Shown here in pieces: positions 44,365-53,271 of a DNA stretch of 64,000 nucleotides; position 1 is the stretch's first letter; each line of letters opens with the position of its first letter. The notes below the pieces were generated by a model. It was not told the DNA's origin. It was given only the letters and a program-made list of their open reading frames with translations, and searched no databases. A program made the translations under genes and the position numbers. Origin of the DNA: Rhodanobacteraceae bacterium (GTDB taxonomy: Bacteria; Pseudomonadota; Gammaproteobacteria; Xanthomonadales; SZUA-5); contig JADKFD010000024.1 of assembly GCA_016717705.1 (NCBI GenBank), positions 15,759-79,758 of the forward strand, written 5' to 3'.

Positions 44365-45297
44365 CTACGCAACCCACTCGGTGTGCGCGCCGTAACCGCC
44401 AACGACGCCCTTGCTCACCACGGCCACCGCGTCGTGCGGATGCAGGCTTTCCTGATGCACCGCGCGCGCCCAGAAATCGGCGATGCGGGCGTCATTTGCC
44501 AATGCGCTGCGCACGCGGCGGCCGGCGTCTTCGCAGAACATCAGATTGCTTCCGTTCAAACGCGCGAAAGCCTGTTCATCCTCGCGCTTGACTGCGGTCT
44601 GCACCGGCGTCTGCAGCGCCTGTTCCAGAAGGTCGATGAAATGGACGATCGGGAAGTCCTGGAAACTCGGCAGCAAGCGGGCGCGCAACTGCAGCAGACT
44701 GCGCTGGCTGTGCGGCGTGGCCATGATGCCCTGCTCGCTGCCCAGCCATGCGAGAACCTGCTCATGGTCGAGCGCCCGGTCAGCCGGAAAGTCCTTGCGG
44801 AACTGTTCCTGGATCAGCTGCCGCGCCAGTGCAGCCGAGCACGGACAGGTACTCGAATAGATCACCTCGGTGGCGAGTTCCAGGGAGAAATGACCACGCT
44901 CGTGCAGCCCGGAGATCACCACCGGGTAGCGCCGCCAGCCTTGCTTGTCGCTGACCAGCGCGCGGCGCCGGACCATGTGGTCGAAGCTGATGCGCACCCA
45001 GGCACGATCGCTCAGCTCGGCATGCGAATCGAGAAACTCGCGCAGCAGACCATGCACCGAACGCGGCGTCAGCGTCTCTGCCGACAGGTGTTGGTCGACA
45101 TGCAGATACAGACGCGACATGTGGATACCGCGCGCCTGCGGTTGATTCAAGTTGACGTAGGCGCTGACCCTGGCCGGCGCCTGCAGCACACGCCCGTCGG
45201 CGCCGGAGATTGACACCGGCACCTCGATCGCATCCATGCCGACCCAATCGAGCTGCCCGGCATGATCCGCGGCAAGTTCCTTGGCGATGTCGGGCAT
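44365..45297 (-). CDS. folE2: GTP cyclohydrolase FolE2 (type IB)
   Basis: 310 residues from ATG 45297; a TTG nine codons upstream is possible. The family signature is visible: LDWVGMDAIEVPV, YVNLNQPQARGIHMSRLY, the catalytic cysteine region STCPCSAALARQLI, ATPHSQRS, and the C-terminal HPHDAVA. FolE2 makes 7,8-dihydroneopterin triphosphate for folate or queuosine and tolerates metals other than zinc; many copies are induced under zinc limitation through Zur. No Zur box was recognised. The gene stands alone. Confidence 0.95.
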   Translation of the reverse strand: MPDIAKELAADHAGQLDWVGMDAIEVPVSISGADGRVLQAPARVSAYVNLNQPQARGIHMSRLYLHVDQHLSAETLTPRSVHGLLREFLDSHAELSDRAWVRISFDHMVRRRALVSDKQGWRRYPVVISGLHERGHFSLELATEVIYSSTCPCSAALARQLIQEQFRKDFPADRALDHEQVLAWLGSEQGIMATPHSQRSLLQLRARLLPSFQDFPIVHFIDLLEQALQTPVQTAVKREDEQAFARLNGSNLMFCEDAGRRVRSALANDARIADFWARAVHQESLHPHDAVAVVSKGVVGGYGAHTEWVA

Positions 45298-45454
45298 GAC
45301 CCGACTGGTGGCTTCTTTGCGCAAGATTCGATGGCTCCGGAGTCTGGGCGCGAGGCGCCTGCGAATTGGGCAATTCTAGGTGGCGATGCATGCGCGGCGT
45401 GTCAAGAGTAACCGACAGCGTTGGTGCAAGGCGTCGGGGCAAGCGCGGTGCTGC

Positions 45455-46341
45455 TCAGAAGAGGCTCAATTGCCCCGCCCGCGGCGGACGGCCCGCGTGT
45501 TCGCGCTCTCCGGGAAAATCGGCCAGCGCCGGCAATTGCGGCAACCGCCGGCGCAACCGTTGAAGCATCCGCCGAGCCAGATCTGGAGCCTCGCGGTCAT
45601 CCGGCGTATGCGCGAAAAATACGGTTCAAGGCCGCTGTTGCACCAGCCGACCAAGGTCTCGACCCACACATCGAGATAGTCCTCGGCTGCCTCGGCCTGG
45701 TTCTGCCCGACGAATCGCACCAGTGGCCGCGAGCCGACTGCGGAGGTGCGCAGCGGCAGCGTTGGCTTGCGTTCCTGCGCCTGCAGCGTGCTGCGATCGT
45801 GCGCCGCGCCGGCGTGGACGCAACGCGTGTCGAACAGACAGCGATCCACGGCGCGCTCGCGCAGCACCTCGTGCAAAGCCGCTTCGTTGGCACCCTGGTC
45901 GAAATAGTCGGGATGGCGCACTTCAACGGCGTACTGGAACTGCGTCGGCAGATCGCGCAGGTAAGCGCGCAGCTGTTCCAGATGTGCAGCGCCAAAGCGC
46001 GGCCCGAGTTGCAGCATGAACGGACCCAGGCGCTCGCCGAGCGGCGCCATCAGCTTGAGGAAAGCATGCGTATCGGCGCGCGCATTGCGCAACATCGCGC
46101 GGTGCGTGATGTCGCTGGGAAACTTGAAGCAGAAGCGGAAATGCTCCGGCGTCTCATCGCGCCAGCGCGCCACCGCCGCACTGCTGGGCAGCGCATAGAA
46201 GGTCGAATTGCCCTCGACCGTGGCAAACACCTGCGCGTACTGCGCCAGATAGTCCTTGCGCTCGGCGCCGCGCGTGAACAAACGCCCACGCCAGTCTGCG
46301 CAGGCCCACACCGGACAACCGATTCGCAGTAACGGGTTCAT
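45455..46341 (-). CDS. DUF72 (YecE-like) protein, frameshift at T5 run
   Basis: The frame from 46341 (IGCPVWACADWRG, STFYALPS, KFPSDITHR, LGPFMLQLGPRF, AVEVRHPDYF, VRFVGQN) is a DUF72 TIM-barrel. After GLEPYF the frame goes astray into a cysteine-rich tail that ends at 45466. Adding one T to the T5 run near 45616 instead gives FAHTPDD, DLARRML and a typical GQLSLF end, with stop at 45455. The protein is then about 295 residues. Function of the family is unknown. Confidence 0.82.
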
Positions 46342-46375
46342 CGGGCGATGTTACGCCGACGCGAGGCAAGCGGCA

Positions 46376-46467
46376 CGGGGCTCGGGCTCGGGCTCGGGCT
46401 CGGGAATCGGGAATCGGGCTCGGGAATCGGGAATCGGAATGGGATCCAGGAATCAGGAATCAGGAAG
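46376..46467. repeat. GGGCTC/GGGAATC tandem array
   Basis: Tandem seven-base and six-base units (cgggaat, cgggct) run from about 46376 to 46467 between the divergent DUF72 and greB genes. The same unit lies within thrC. The rest of the 300-bp gap (46468-46648) shows no gene. Confidence 0.9.
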
Positions 46468-46648
46468 GCCCGCGCGCAATGCGGGCAGTTGGAGTGCCGC
46501 GCCTGCGGCCCCGCTCTTGATGTCCTGCGGCGGGACGACGCCAGAGCGACCCGCCAGGAGCATGGCAGCATGGTCCGCAACCGTTCGCAGCACGACGCTG
46601 CTGCTACTCTCCGTCTCCTTCGCCGCTACACATTGCATTCGAACCAGG

Positions 46649-47164
46649 ATGGCCGGAACCCGCTACCGCGCGCCGCAGGCGCCTTCGACCGCGCTGATCA
46701 CGCGCGCCGGCTACGAGCGCCTGCGCGATGAACTCGACGATCTGTGGCGCATACGCCGCCCCGAGGTGGTGGTCGCGCTGTCGGCCGCCGCCGCCGAGGG
46801 CGATCGCTCGGAGAACGCGGAATACACCTATCGCAAGCGCCAATTGGGCGAAATCGACCGGCGCGTGCGTTACCTCACCAAGCGACTGGACCACATCAAG
46901 GTGGTCGACACGGCGCCTACCGACTTGAGCGCGGTGTACTTTGGCGCCTGGGTATGGTTCGAGGCGGTCGACGACGAACGCGAACACCGCGTGCGCATCG
47001 TCGGTCCGGACGAAACCGACGCCACGCTGGGCTGGATCAGCATCGACTCGCCGCTCGCCCGCGCGGCGCTGAAAAAGCGCGTCGACGACGAGTTCGACGC
47101 CGATTTGCCGACCGGGCGCATCCGCTTCCTGATCGTCGCGGTCAGCTATGACGGGCCGGTGTAG
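46649..47164 (+). CDS. greB: Transcription elongation factor GreB
   Basis: 171 residues. The N-terminal coiled coil has the acidic-tip context ALSAAAAEGDRSENAEYTYRK, and the C-terminal FKBP-like domain has VYFGAWVWFE, RVRIVGPDET and ISIDSPLARAALKK. GreB rescues arrested RNA polymerase by stimulating transcript cleavage. The two acidic tip residues correspond to D and E in GDRSENAEY. ATG 46649 gives a start MAGTRYRAPQ; the ribosome site is weak. Confidence 0.93.
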   Translation: MAGTRYRAPQAPSTALITRAGYERLRDELDDLWRIRRPEVVVALSAAAAEGDRSENAEYTYRKRQLGEIDRRVRYLTKRLDHIKVVDTAPTDLSAVYFGAWVWFEAVDDEREHRVRIVGPDETDATLGWISIDSPLARAALKKRVDDEFDADLPTGRIRFLIVAVSYDGPV

Positions 47165-47167
47165 GAG

Positions 47168-47290
47168 CGGTGAGTGGTGAGTGGAACGCGCGGCTGCGCC
47201 GCGCTCAGTGGTGAGTAGCAAGTCGCAAGATCGTCGAGCGCGCCGCTCACCGCTTCTGCCACTTACCACTTGCCACTCACTACTAACTCA
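47168..47290. repeat. GTGAGTGG / CCACTCAC short repeats (family F)
   Basis: ggtgagtggtgagtgg at 47169-47184 and complementary cacttaccacttgccactcac near 47260-47280 frame the upstream side of the EF-G-like gene. Similar segments flank its downstream side (49600-49820). The remaining part up to 47514 shows no gene. Confidence 0.75.
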
Positions 47291-47514
47291 ACTTGCGGTG
47301 TATACGGCGCGCCAACGCCGCATCCCCCTGCTGCACCGCACCACATCCGCTCCTTGGCGCGACTTAGGTCAAAGCGTAGTGTCGGAAAGGTCTTCATTAT
47401 CGATTGCGGCAGGTCCGGGATCGTTGATCGCGGGCCATCACGATCACCATCAGGCCGTGCCGGTTGCGCCCATCTGGAGCGACAGCCACGGTCACCAGCC
47501 AGGGAGACCCGCTC

Positions 47515-49566
47515 ATGCCCGCCTATACCACCGCCCAAATCCGCAACGTTGCCCTCGTGGGCCACGCCGGCGCCGGCAAGACTTCATTGTTCGAAGCCCT
47601 GCTCTACGCCGGCGGCGCCATCACCACGCAGGGCTCGGTCGAGCGCGGCAACACGGTGTCGGACTACGACCCGATGGAACGCGAGCGACAACATTCCATC
47701 GGCTCATCGATTGCCTCGATCGACCACGCCGGCATCCACGTCAACTTGATCGACACGCCGGGATACCCGGATTTTCGCGGCAAGACGCTGTCGGCGCTGG
47801 CCGCCATCGAAACCTGCGCCATCGTGGTCAATGCCGACAACGGCATCGAGCATTCGACTTCGCGCATGATGGAATACGCCAAGGCGCGCCGTCTTTGCCG
47901 CCTGCTGATCGTCAACAAGATGGATCACGAGGATAACGACCTCGAAATGCTGGTCGAGCAGTTGCGCGAGACCTTCGGCAACGAGTGCCTGCCGATCAAC
48001 TTGCCGGCGAAGGGGCGTTCGGCGGTGGTCAACTGCTTCGCCAATCCGAGCGGCGAATCCGACTTCTCCAGCGTCGCCGATGCGCACCAGCGGATCATCG
48101 ATCAGGTGGTCGAGATCAACGAAGACGTCATGGGCCACTACCTGGAGGAAGGCGAGGAAGGCCTGTCCGGCCAGGAATTGCACGACGCCTTCGAACAGTG
48201 CCTGCGCGAAGGTCATCTGGTGCCGATCTGCTTCGTGTCCGCGCGCAGCGGTGCTGGCGTCAAGGAGTTGCTCGATCTCTTCGAAACGCTGATGCCCAAT
48301 CCGGCGGAAGCCAATCCGCCGCTGTTTACCAAGGGCAGCGGCGCAGATGCCGAACCCTTCCGCACCGAGCCAGACGCCGGCAAGCACTTCGTCGCCGACG
48401 TTTTCAAGATCATCAACGATCCCTTCGTCGGCAAGCTCAGTGTGTTCCGCATCTATCAGGGCACGGTGCGCAAGGACACCCAGTTGTTCATCGACGATGG
48501 CAAGAAACCGTTCAAGGTCGGCCATCTGTTCAAGCTCAAGGGCAAGGACCATGTCGAGATCGACGCCGCCATTCCCGGCGATATCGCCGCGGTGGCCAAG
48601 ATCGAAGAGATCCATTTCGACGCGGTGCTGCACGACAGCCACGACGAGGATGAAATCCGCCTCAAACCGATCAATTTCCCGCAGCCGATGTTTGGCCTCG
48701 CCATCGAGCCGGCCACGCGCGGTCAGGAACAGAAGCTCGCCAACGCTCTCGGGCGGCTGTCCGAGGAAGACCCGTGCTTCCGCATCGAGCATCACAAGGA
48801 ACTCAACGAGACCGTGATCCGCGGCCTCGGCGAACTGCACCTGCGGGTGATGCTCGAGCGCATGAAGGAGCGCTATGGCGTCGAAGTGATCACCCGTCCG
48901 CCGCGCATTGCCTATCGCGAGACCATTTCCGCGAATGCCGATGGCCATCATCGCCACAAGAAGCAGACCGGCGGCGCCGGCCAATTCGGCGAGGTCTATT
49001 TGCGCGTCGAACCGCTGTCACGCGGCGCCGGCTTCGAGTTTGTCGACGAGGTCAAGGGCGGCACCATCCCGGGCCAGTTCCTGCCGGCGATCGAGAAAGG
49101 CGTGCGCATGGCGCTTGAGCAAGGCGCCGTTGCCGGCTACCAGATCCACGATGTGCGCGTGATCGTCTACGACGGCAAGTACCACCCGGTCGATTCCAAG
49201 GAAGTCGCCTTCGTCAGCGCTGGCAAGAAGGCCTTCATGGACGCCGTGTCCAAGGCGCGGCCGATGGTGCTGGAGCCGATCGTCAATCTCGACGTCACCG
49301 TGCCCACTGAACATATGGGCGACATTACCAGCGGCCTGGCCACCAAGCGCGCGCGCATCAACGGCACCGACTCCGCACGCGGCAACGAACTGATCATCAA
49401 GGCGCAGGTGCCGCTGGCCGAGATCAGCGAATACAGCAACGAACTCAAGGCAGTCACCGCCGGCCGCGGCCGCTACAGCATCGAACTCAGCCACTACGAG
49501 GCGGTGCCGGGCAATGTGCAGAAGCAACTGGTGGATGCGTACAAGCCGAAGCACGAAGAAGACTGA
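47515..49566 (+). CDS. Elongation factor G paralogue (FusA2-like)
   Basis: 683 residues. GTPase motifs are GHAGAGKTSL (G1, not the GHIDHGKT type of canonical EF-G), DTPGYPD (G3) and NKMD (G4). Switch 1 reads MERERQHSIGSSI, with the usual RGITI threonine replaced by serine. Domains II to V follow (VDVFKII..., RPPRIAYRETI, GQFGEVYLRVEP, RGRYSIELSHYEAVP). This pattern is that of EF-G-like proteins (EF-G2) found as a second copy in many bacteria; their role in translocation or ribosome rescue is uncertain. ATG 47515 has ggagacc upstream. No rpsL or tuf is nearby, supporting the paralogue view. Confidence 0.9.
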   Translation: MPAYTTAQIRNVALVGHAGAGKTSLFEALLYAGGAITTQGSVERGNTVSDYDPMERERQHSIGSSIASIDHAGIHVNLIDTPGYPDFRGKTLSALAAIETCAIVVNADNGIEHSTSRMMEYAKARRLCRLLIVNKMDHEDNDLEMLVEQLRETFGNECLPINLPAKGRSAVVNCFANPSGESDFSSVADAHQRIIDQVVEINEDVMGHYLEEGEEGLSGQELHDAFEQCLREGHLVPICFVSARSGAGVKELLDLFETLMPNPAEANPPLFTKGSGADAEPFRTEPDAGKHFVADVFKIINDPFVGKLSVFRIYQGTVRKDTQLFIDDGKKPFKVGHLFKLKGKDHVEIDAAIPGDIAAVAKIEEIHFDAVLHDSHDEDEIRLKPINFPQPMFGLAIEPATRGQEQKLANALGRLSEEDPCFRIEHHKELNETVIRGLGELHLRVMLERMKERYGVEVITRPPRIAYRETISANADGHHRHKKQTGGAGQFGEVYLRVEPLSRGAGFEFVDEVKGGTIPGQFLPAIEKGVRMALEQGAVAGYQIHDVRVIVYDGKYHPVDSKEVAFVSAGKKAFMDAVSKARPMVLEPIVNLDVTVPTEHMGDITSGLATKRARINGTDSARGNELIIKAQVPLAEISEYSNELKAVTAGRGRYSIELSHYEAVPGNVQKQLVDAYKPKHEED

Positions 49567-49599
49567 ATGGTGCGAGCGGCTGCGTCGCCCGAAGAGCCA

Positions 49600-49820
49600 G
49601 TGAGTGGTAAATGGTAAGTGGTGAGTGGCAGAAGCCTGCGAGTACGGGGCTTTTTGCCACTCACCACTCACAGGTCTTCAAACCGCTGTCATCTCGCTTG
49701 CGCCCGGCGCTTCTCGCTGCGGGCGCGATTCAAAGCCTTCAAGGCTAGTCTGGACACACGAAACCGGGCGCTCGCGAGCTTCTGCCACTTACCACTCACC
49801 ACTCACCACTTACCGCTTTT
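49600..49820. repeat. GTGAGTGG / CCACTCAC short repeats (family F), downstream cluster
   Basis: agtgagtggtaaatggtaagtgg near 49600, ccactcaccactcac near 49656 and cacttaccactcaccactc near 49787-49810 are direct and inverted copies of the same low-complexity element. They fill the gap between the convergent EF-G-like and SDR genes. Confidence 0.8.
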
Positions 49821-50581
49821 CAAACCGCCGTCATCCCGCCATCCACGGTCATCGCATGGCCGGTCATGAATCCGGCCTCGGTGGAACACATCCACAACAC
49901 CGCGCCGGCGATTTCACCGACTTCGCCGATGCGGCCGATCGGGTGCAGGCGACGGATGCCCTGTTCGTCGGCCAGCCCCTGCGCCACCACGCGCTCATAC
50001 ATCGCGGTGCGGATCACGCCGGGGCAGACCGCGTTGATGCGGATGCCGATGCGGCCATATTCGGCCGCTGCGCTCTTGGTCAGACCGATCACGGCGTGCT
50101 TGCTGGCGCCATAGATCGCGTGCTTGGGGGCGCCGACCAGACCCGCGACCGACGCCGTGTTGATGATCACGCCGCGCTTTTGCGCCTGCATGACCTGGAT
50201 CTCGGCGCGCATGCAGGCCCAGACGCCCTTGACGTTGATCGCCATCATGCGGTCGAACAGGGCCTCGTCCGAGTCTCCGAGGCGCGCGTGTTCCTCTTCG
50301 ATACCGGCGTTGTTGAAGGCGAAATCGAGCGCACCGAAGGTCTGTACGGTCTGTTCGACCAGCGCCTGAACTTCGGCGGTGCGGGTGACGTCGCAGCGGA
50401 TGAAGACGGCGCGCCCGCCGCCCGCGTTGATGTCCGCGGCCACCGCGGCGCCGCTATCGGCGATGTCGGCGACGACTACATTGGCCCCGGCGTGCGCAAA
50501 TGCCAGTGCGGTGGCACTGCCGATGCCACCGGCAGCGCCGGTGATCAGGGCGGTGCGCCCGGCAAAGTCGTACTTGGTCAT
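49820..50581 (-). CDS. Short-chain dehydrogenase/reductase
   Basis: 253 residues from ATG 50581. Cofactor loop TGAAGGIGSA, NNAG at about residue 90, catalytic serine in NTASVAG and YGASK (YxxxK) place it in the classical SDR family, with an aspartate after strand 2 (VVADIAD) favouring NAD. The C-terminal AGFMTGHAMTVDGGMTAV is the usual SDR end. The nearest relatives are glucose-dehydrogenase-like or 3-oxoacyl reductase-like enzymes. Substrate is not predictable. The frame is open far upstream but that part is repeat-derived. Confidence 0.92.
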   Translation of the reverse strand: MTKYDFAGRTALITGAAGGIGSATALAFAHAGANVVVADIADSGAAVAADINAGGGRAVFIRCDVTRTAEVQALVEQTVQTFGALDFAFNNAGIEEEHARLGDSDEALFDRMMAINVKGVWACMRAEIQVMQAQKRGVIINTASVAGLVGAPKHAIYGASKHAVIGLTKSAAAEYGRIGIRINAVCPGVIRTAMYERVVAQGLADEQGIRRLHPIGRIGEVGEIAGAVLWMCSTEAGFMTGHAMTVDGGMTAV

Positions 50582-50689
50582 GTGTTGCGTCCTGGGCCCG
50601 GGAAACGGCCGATGCTGTGGCAAGGCCGGTTGAACGCGCAAGTCGGGTGGCCGCCGGGACGGCGGCCCAACAAATGCGCTGGGGGCGGC

Positions 50690-50795
50690 GCCATCTGGAG
50701 TGCGCCAGCTTGCTGGCGCTTTGGATGCCATTCGCTTGGGGCAACGGCGATCCAAAGCGGTGGCAAGCCACCGCACTCCAAATAGCCGCGCACGC
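50690..50795. repeat. Inverted repeat pair (TGGAGTGCG...GCTTTGGA)
   Basis: ctggagtgcgccagcttgctggcgctttgga and the complementary tccaaagcggtggcaagccaccgcactcca form two self-complementary units in inverted orientation. They are a further REP type, located between the divergent SDR and transporter genes. Confidence 0.8.
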
Positions 50796-50846
50796 CAGCG
50801 AAGCCATGCCAGAATCCGCCGCCCTCCCAGCTTGTCCCGACCCTCC

Positions 50847-52118
50847 ATGACTGCTGCCGCCCGTACCAATCCCAACAGCACCGGGCGCGTGCTGTTTGCC
50901 AGCCTGATCGGCACCACCATCGAGTTCTTCGATTTCTACATCTACGCCACCGCGGCGGTGCTGGTGTTCCCCAAGCTGTTCTTTCCGGCCGGCGATCCGA
51001 CCACGGCGATGCTGCAGTCACTGGCGACTTTTGCGCTGGCCTTCTTCGCGCGGCCGCTGGGCTCGGCGCTGTTCGGTCACTTTGGCGATCGCGTCGGCCG
51101 CAAGGCGACGCTGGTCGCGGCATTGCTGACCATGGGCCTGTCGACCGTGTTCATCGGATTGCTGCCGACCTACGCAAGCATCGGCGTGGCCGCACCGCTG
51201 CTGCTGGCCTTGTGCCGGTTCGGCCAGGGCCTGGGCCTGGGTGGCGAATGGGGTGGCGCAGTGCTGCTGGCCACCGAAAACGCGCCGCCGGGCAAGCGCG
51301 CCTGGTTTGGCATGTTCCCGCAACTGGGTGCACCGATCGGCTTCATCTGCTCCACCGGCATCTTCCTGATCCTCGGCGCCACCCTTACCGAGGAGCAGTT
51401 GTTTGCCTGGGGCTGGCGCATTCCGTTCATCGCCAGCGCGCTGCTGGTCTGGGTCGGCCTGTACGTGCGCCTGCGCATCGAGGAGACGCCGGACTTCCAG
51501 AAGCTGGCCGCGCACGACCGCGTCGCGCTGCCGATCGTTGCGGTAATTACGCGTTATCCGAAGGCCCTGATTCTCGGCACCGTCGCCGCGCTGGCGACCT
51601 TCGTGCTGTTCTATCTGATGACCGTGTTCACGCTGAGCTGGGGCACCTCGGCGCTCGGCTACACGCGGCAGGAGTTTCTGGTCTTGCAGCTGATCGGCGT
51701 GCTGTTCTTCGCGGCGACCATCCCGCTGTCGGCGTGGATTGCCGATCGCCACGGACGGCGGCGCATGCTGATCTTCGCCAGCGTCGCCATCGCCGTGTTC
51801 GGCGCCGCCTTCGCGCCCTGGTTCGGCTCCGGTTCGGCGCTGGGAGTGCTCGCCTTCCTCGCCGTGGGGCTGGGATTGATGGGACTGACCTATGGGCCGC
51901 TCGGCACCGCGCTGGCCGAGCTTTACCCGACTGCAGTGCGCTACACCGGCGCCTCGATGAGCTTCAACCTGGCAGGCATCTTCGGCGCCTCACTGGCCCC
52001 GTATCTGGCGACCTGGCTGGCGGCGAACCATGGCTTGCAGGCGGTTGGCTGGTACCTGAGCGGCGCGGCGGTGCTCAGTGCGCTGGCTTTGCTGGCGGTG
52101 GGCGGCGAGCAGGAATAG
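50847..52118 (+). CDS. MFS transporter, metabolite:H+ symporter (MHS) family
   Basis: 423 residues and twelve helices. It begins SLIGTTIEFFDFYIYATAAVLVF, the MHS signature, and continues with FARPLGSALFGHFGDRVGRKATLV, FGQGLGLGGEWGGAVLLATENAPPG and GLTYGPLGTALAELYPTAVRYTGAS. Relatives include ShiA, ProP and KgtP; the family moves organic acids, shikimate, or betaine with protons. No catabolic gene is adjacent, so the substrate is open. Confidence 0.9.
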   Translation: MTAAARTNPNSTGRVLFASLIGTTIEFFDFYIYATAAVLVFPKLFFPAGDPTTAMLQSLATFALAFFARPLGSALFGHFGDRVGRKATLVAALLTMGLSTVFIGLLPTYASIGVAAPLLLALCRFGQGLGLGGEWGGAVLLATENAPPGKRAWFGMFPQLGAPIGFICSTGIFLILGATLTEEQLFAWGWRIPFIASALLVWVGLYVRLRIEETPDFQKLAAHDRVALPIVAVITRYPKALILGTVAALATFVLFYLMTVFTLSWGTSALGYTRQEFLVLQLIGVLFFAATIPLSAWIADRHGRRRMLIFASVAIAVFGAAFAPWFGSGSALGVLAFLAVGLGLMGLTYGPLGTALAELYPTAVRYTGASMSFNLAGIFGASLAPYLATWLAANHGLQAVGWYLSGAAVLSALALLAVGGEQE

Positions 52119-52132
52119 CTCGAGGCAGAAGC

Positions 52133-52206
52133 ATCGCGCGCGAGCGCGCTCCTACAAATTCGATGGAAGTCCACGCAGGATTTGTAGGAGCGCGCTTGCG
52201 CGCGAT
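52133..52206. repeat. REP pair (family B)
   Basis: Third inverted pair of tgtaggagcgcgct, here between the convergent MHS transporter and the DUF4124 protein gene. Confidence 0.9.
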
Positions 52207-52231
52207 GACTTTTCGCCACCATCTGGCACGC

Positions 52232-52975
52232 CTACTGCCCCGCCCCTACCCCCGGCACGCAACTCGGATTGTCGTACAGGGCGCCCAGAAACGCGGTCTT
52301 GCCGGCGACTCCACCTTCCCGGCGCTCCTGGTAGGCGGTCTTGCATTGCAGCGGGCAGCAATTGCGACCGCCTTTCCAGGGTTCGCTTGCGGCGCAGGTC
52401 GGCATCTGGCTCATGCACGAGTCGGGATTGGCGTCCGGCGCGGCGATGCACTGATTCCAGGTGTCCTCGCAGCGATGGAGCAGCGCCCGCGGCGTGTCCG
52501 GATCGTTCAGATAGGACACCATTCCCGCGCGCATCTGCACCAGTTTGCCGTCGGTGGTCGCGACGTATTCGACGATCTCGTCGGCAAAGGTCGGCAGACA
52601 CAGGTGCACCGCCTGTCGCTCATCGCGGCCCCAGCGGGCGCCCGCGCGCGAACCGGCGCGTGCGTACTCGGCAAGCGCATCCTGGGTGCTCGCCCGCTGG
52701 ACGCCGGACATCGCCGCCAGGGTCTTCCTGTCGAGACTCTTGATATCCAGGCGCGCGCCCATTTCGCTGGCGCATAGCGGCCGGATGTCGGTGATATCAG
52801 GCAACGGAGGCGGCTCGATGGTGATCTGCCGCATGTCCCTGGGCTCGGCGCAGGGCTTGTCGCTGAAGGTGACAGTCCCGCCGTCGCGCGTGCATTTGTA
52901 AATGACGTCTTCGGCCGCAGCCAGCCGCGACCCGATGCTCAACGCCAGCAAAAGCCAACCGCAAATCCTGATCAT
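52232..52975 (-). CDS. Exported DUF4124-domain protein
   Basis: 247 residues with a signal peptide (LLLALSIGSRLAAA). Residues 23-50 form a DUF4124 domain (VIYKCTRDGGTVTFSDKPC). The rest has ten cysteines in pairs (CEDTWNQC, CMSQMPTC, GGRNCCPLQCKTAY), implying disulfides in the periplasm. The C-terminal region is not recognised. Transcribed toward the REP pair. Confidence 0.75.
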   Translation of the reverse strand: MIRICGWLLLALSIGSRLAAAEDVIYKCTRDGGTVTFSDKPCAEPRDMRQITIEPPPLPDITDIRPLCASEMGARLDIKSLDRKTLAAMSGVQRASTQDALAEYARAGSRAGARWGRDERQAVHLCLPTFADEIVEYVATTDGKLVQMRAGMVSYLNDPDTPRALLHRCEDTWNQCIAAPDANPDSCMSQMPTCAASEPWKGGRNCCPLQCKTAYQERREGGVAGKTAFLGALYDNPSCVPGVGAGQ

Positions 52976-53060
52976 CGACGCTACTCAAAAAGTCACGGGT
53001 CGGTCCTGAGTCTAGCTGGCTCGCAGGCAAACAAAGCCCACAGCGTGCGTTCTGTCCTTG

Positions 53061-53149
53061 GTAGCCCGGTGTACGCGGCTCCATCGCGTTCACCGGGTGC
53101 TTGCCGCGGGCCACAGCCGGTGAATCGCTTCGCGATACACCGGCCTACC
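53061..53149. repeat. Palindromic repeat (family C)
   Basis: gtagcccggtgtacgcggctcc through caccggcctacc is the best copy of family C. It lies upstream of hisS between divergent genes. Confidence 0.85.
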
Positions 53150-53271
53150 AAAGCCCGGTTGGTTCGGATCGCGTCCAGGCGCTTTTCAACACGCTTCGCC
53201 GCCCTCCAGGCGCGCGCCAGCGCCGGTCGGTGTAGCCTACGCGGCCTCACGATTCACGATCCTGGCTACCC

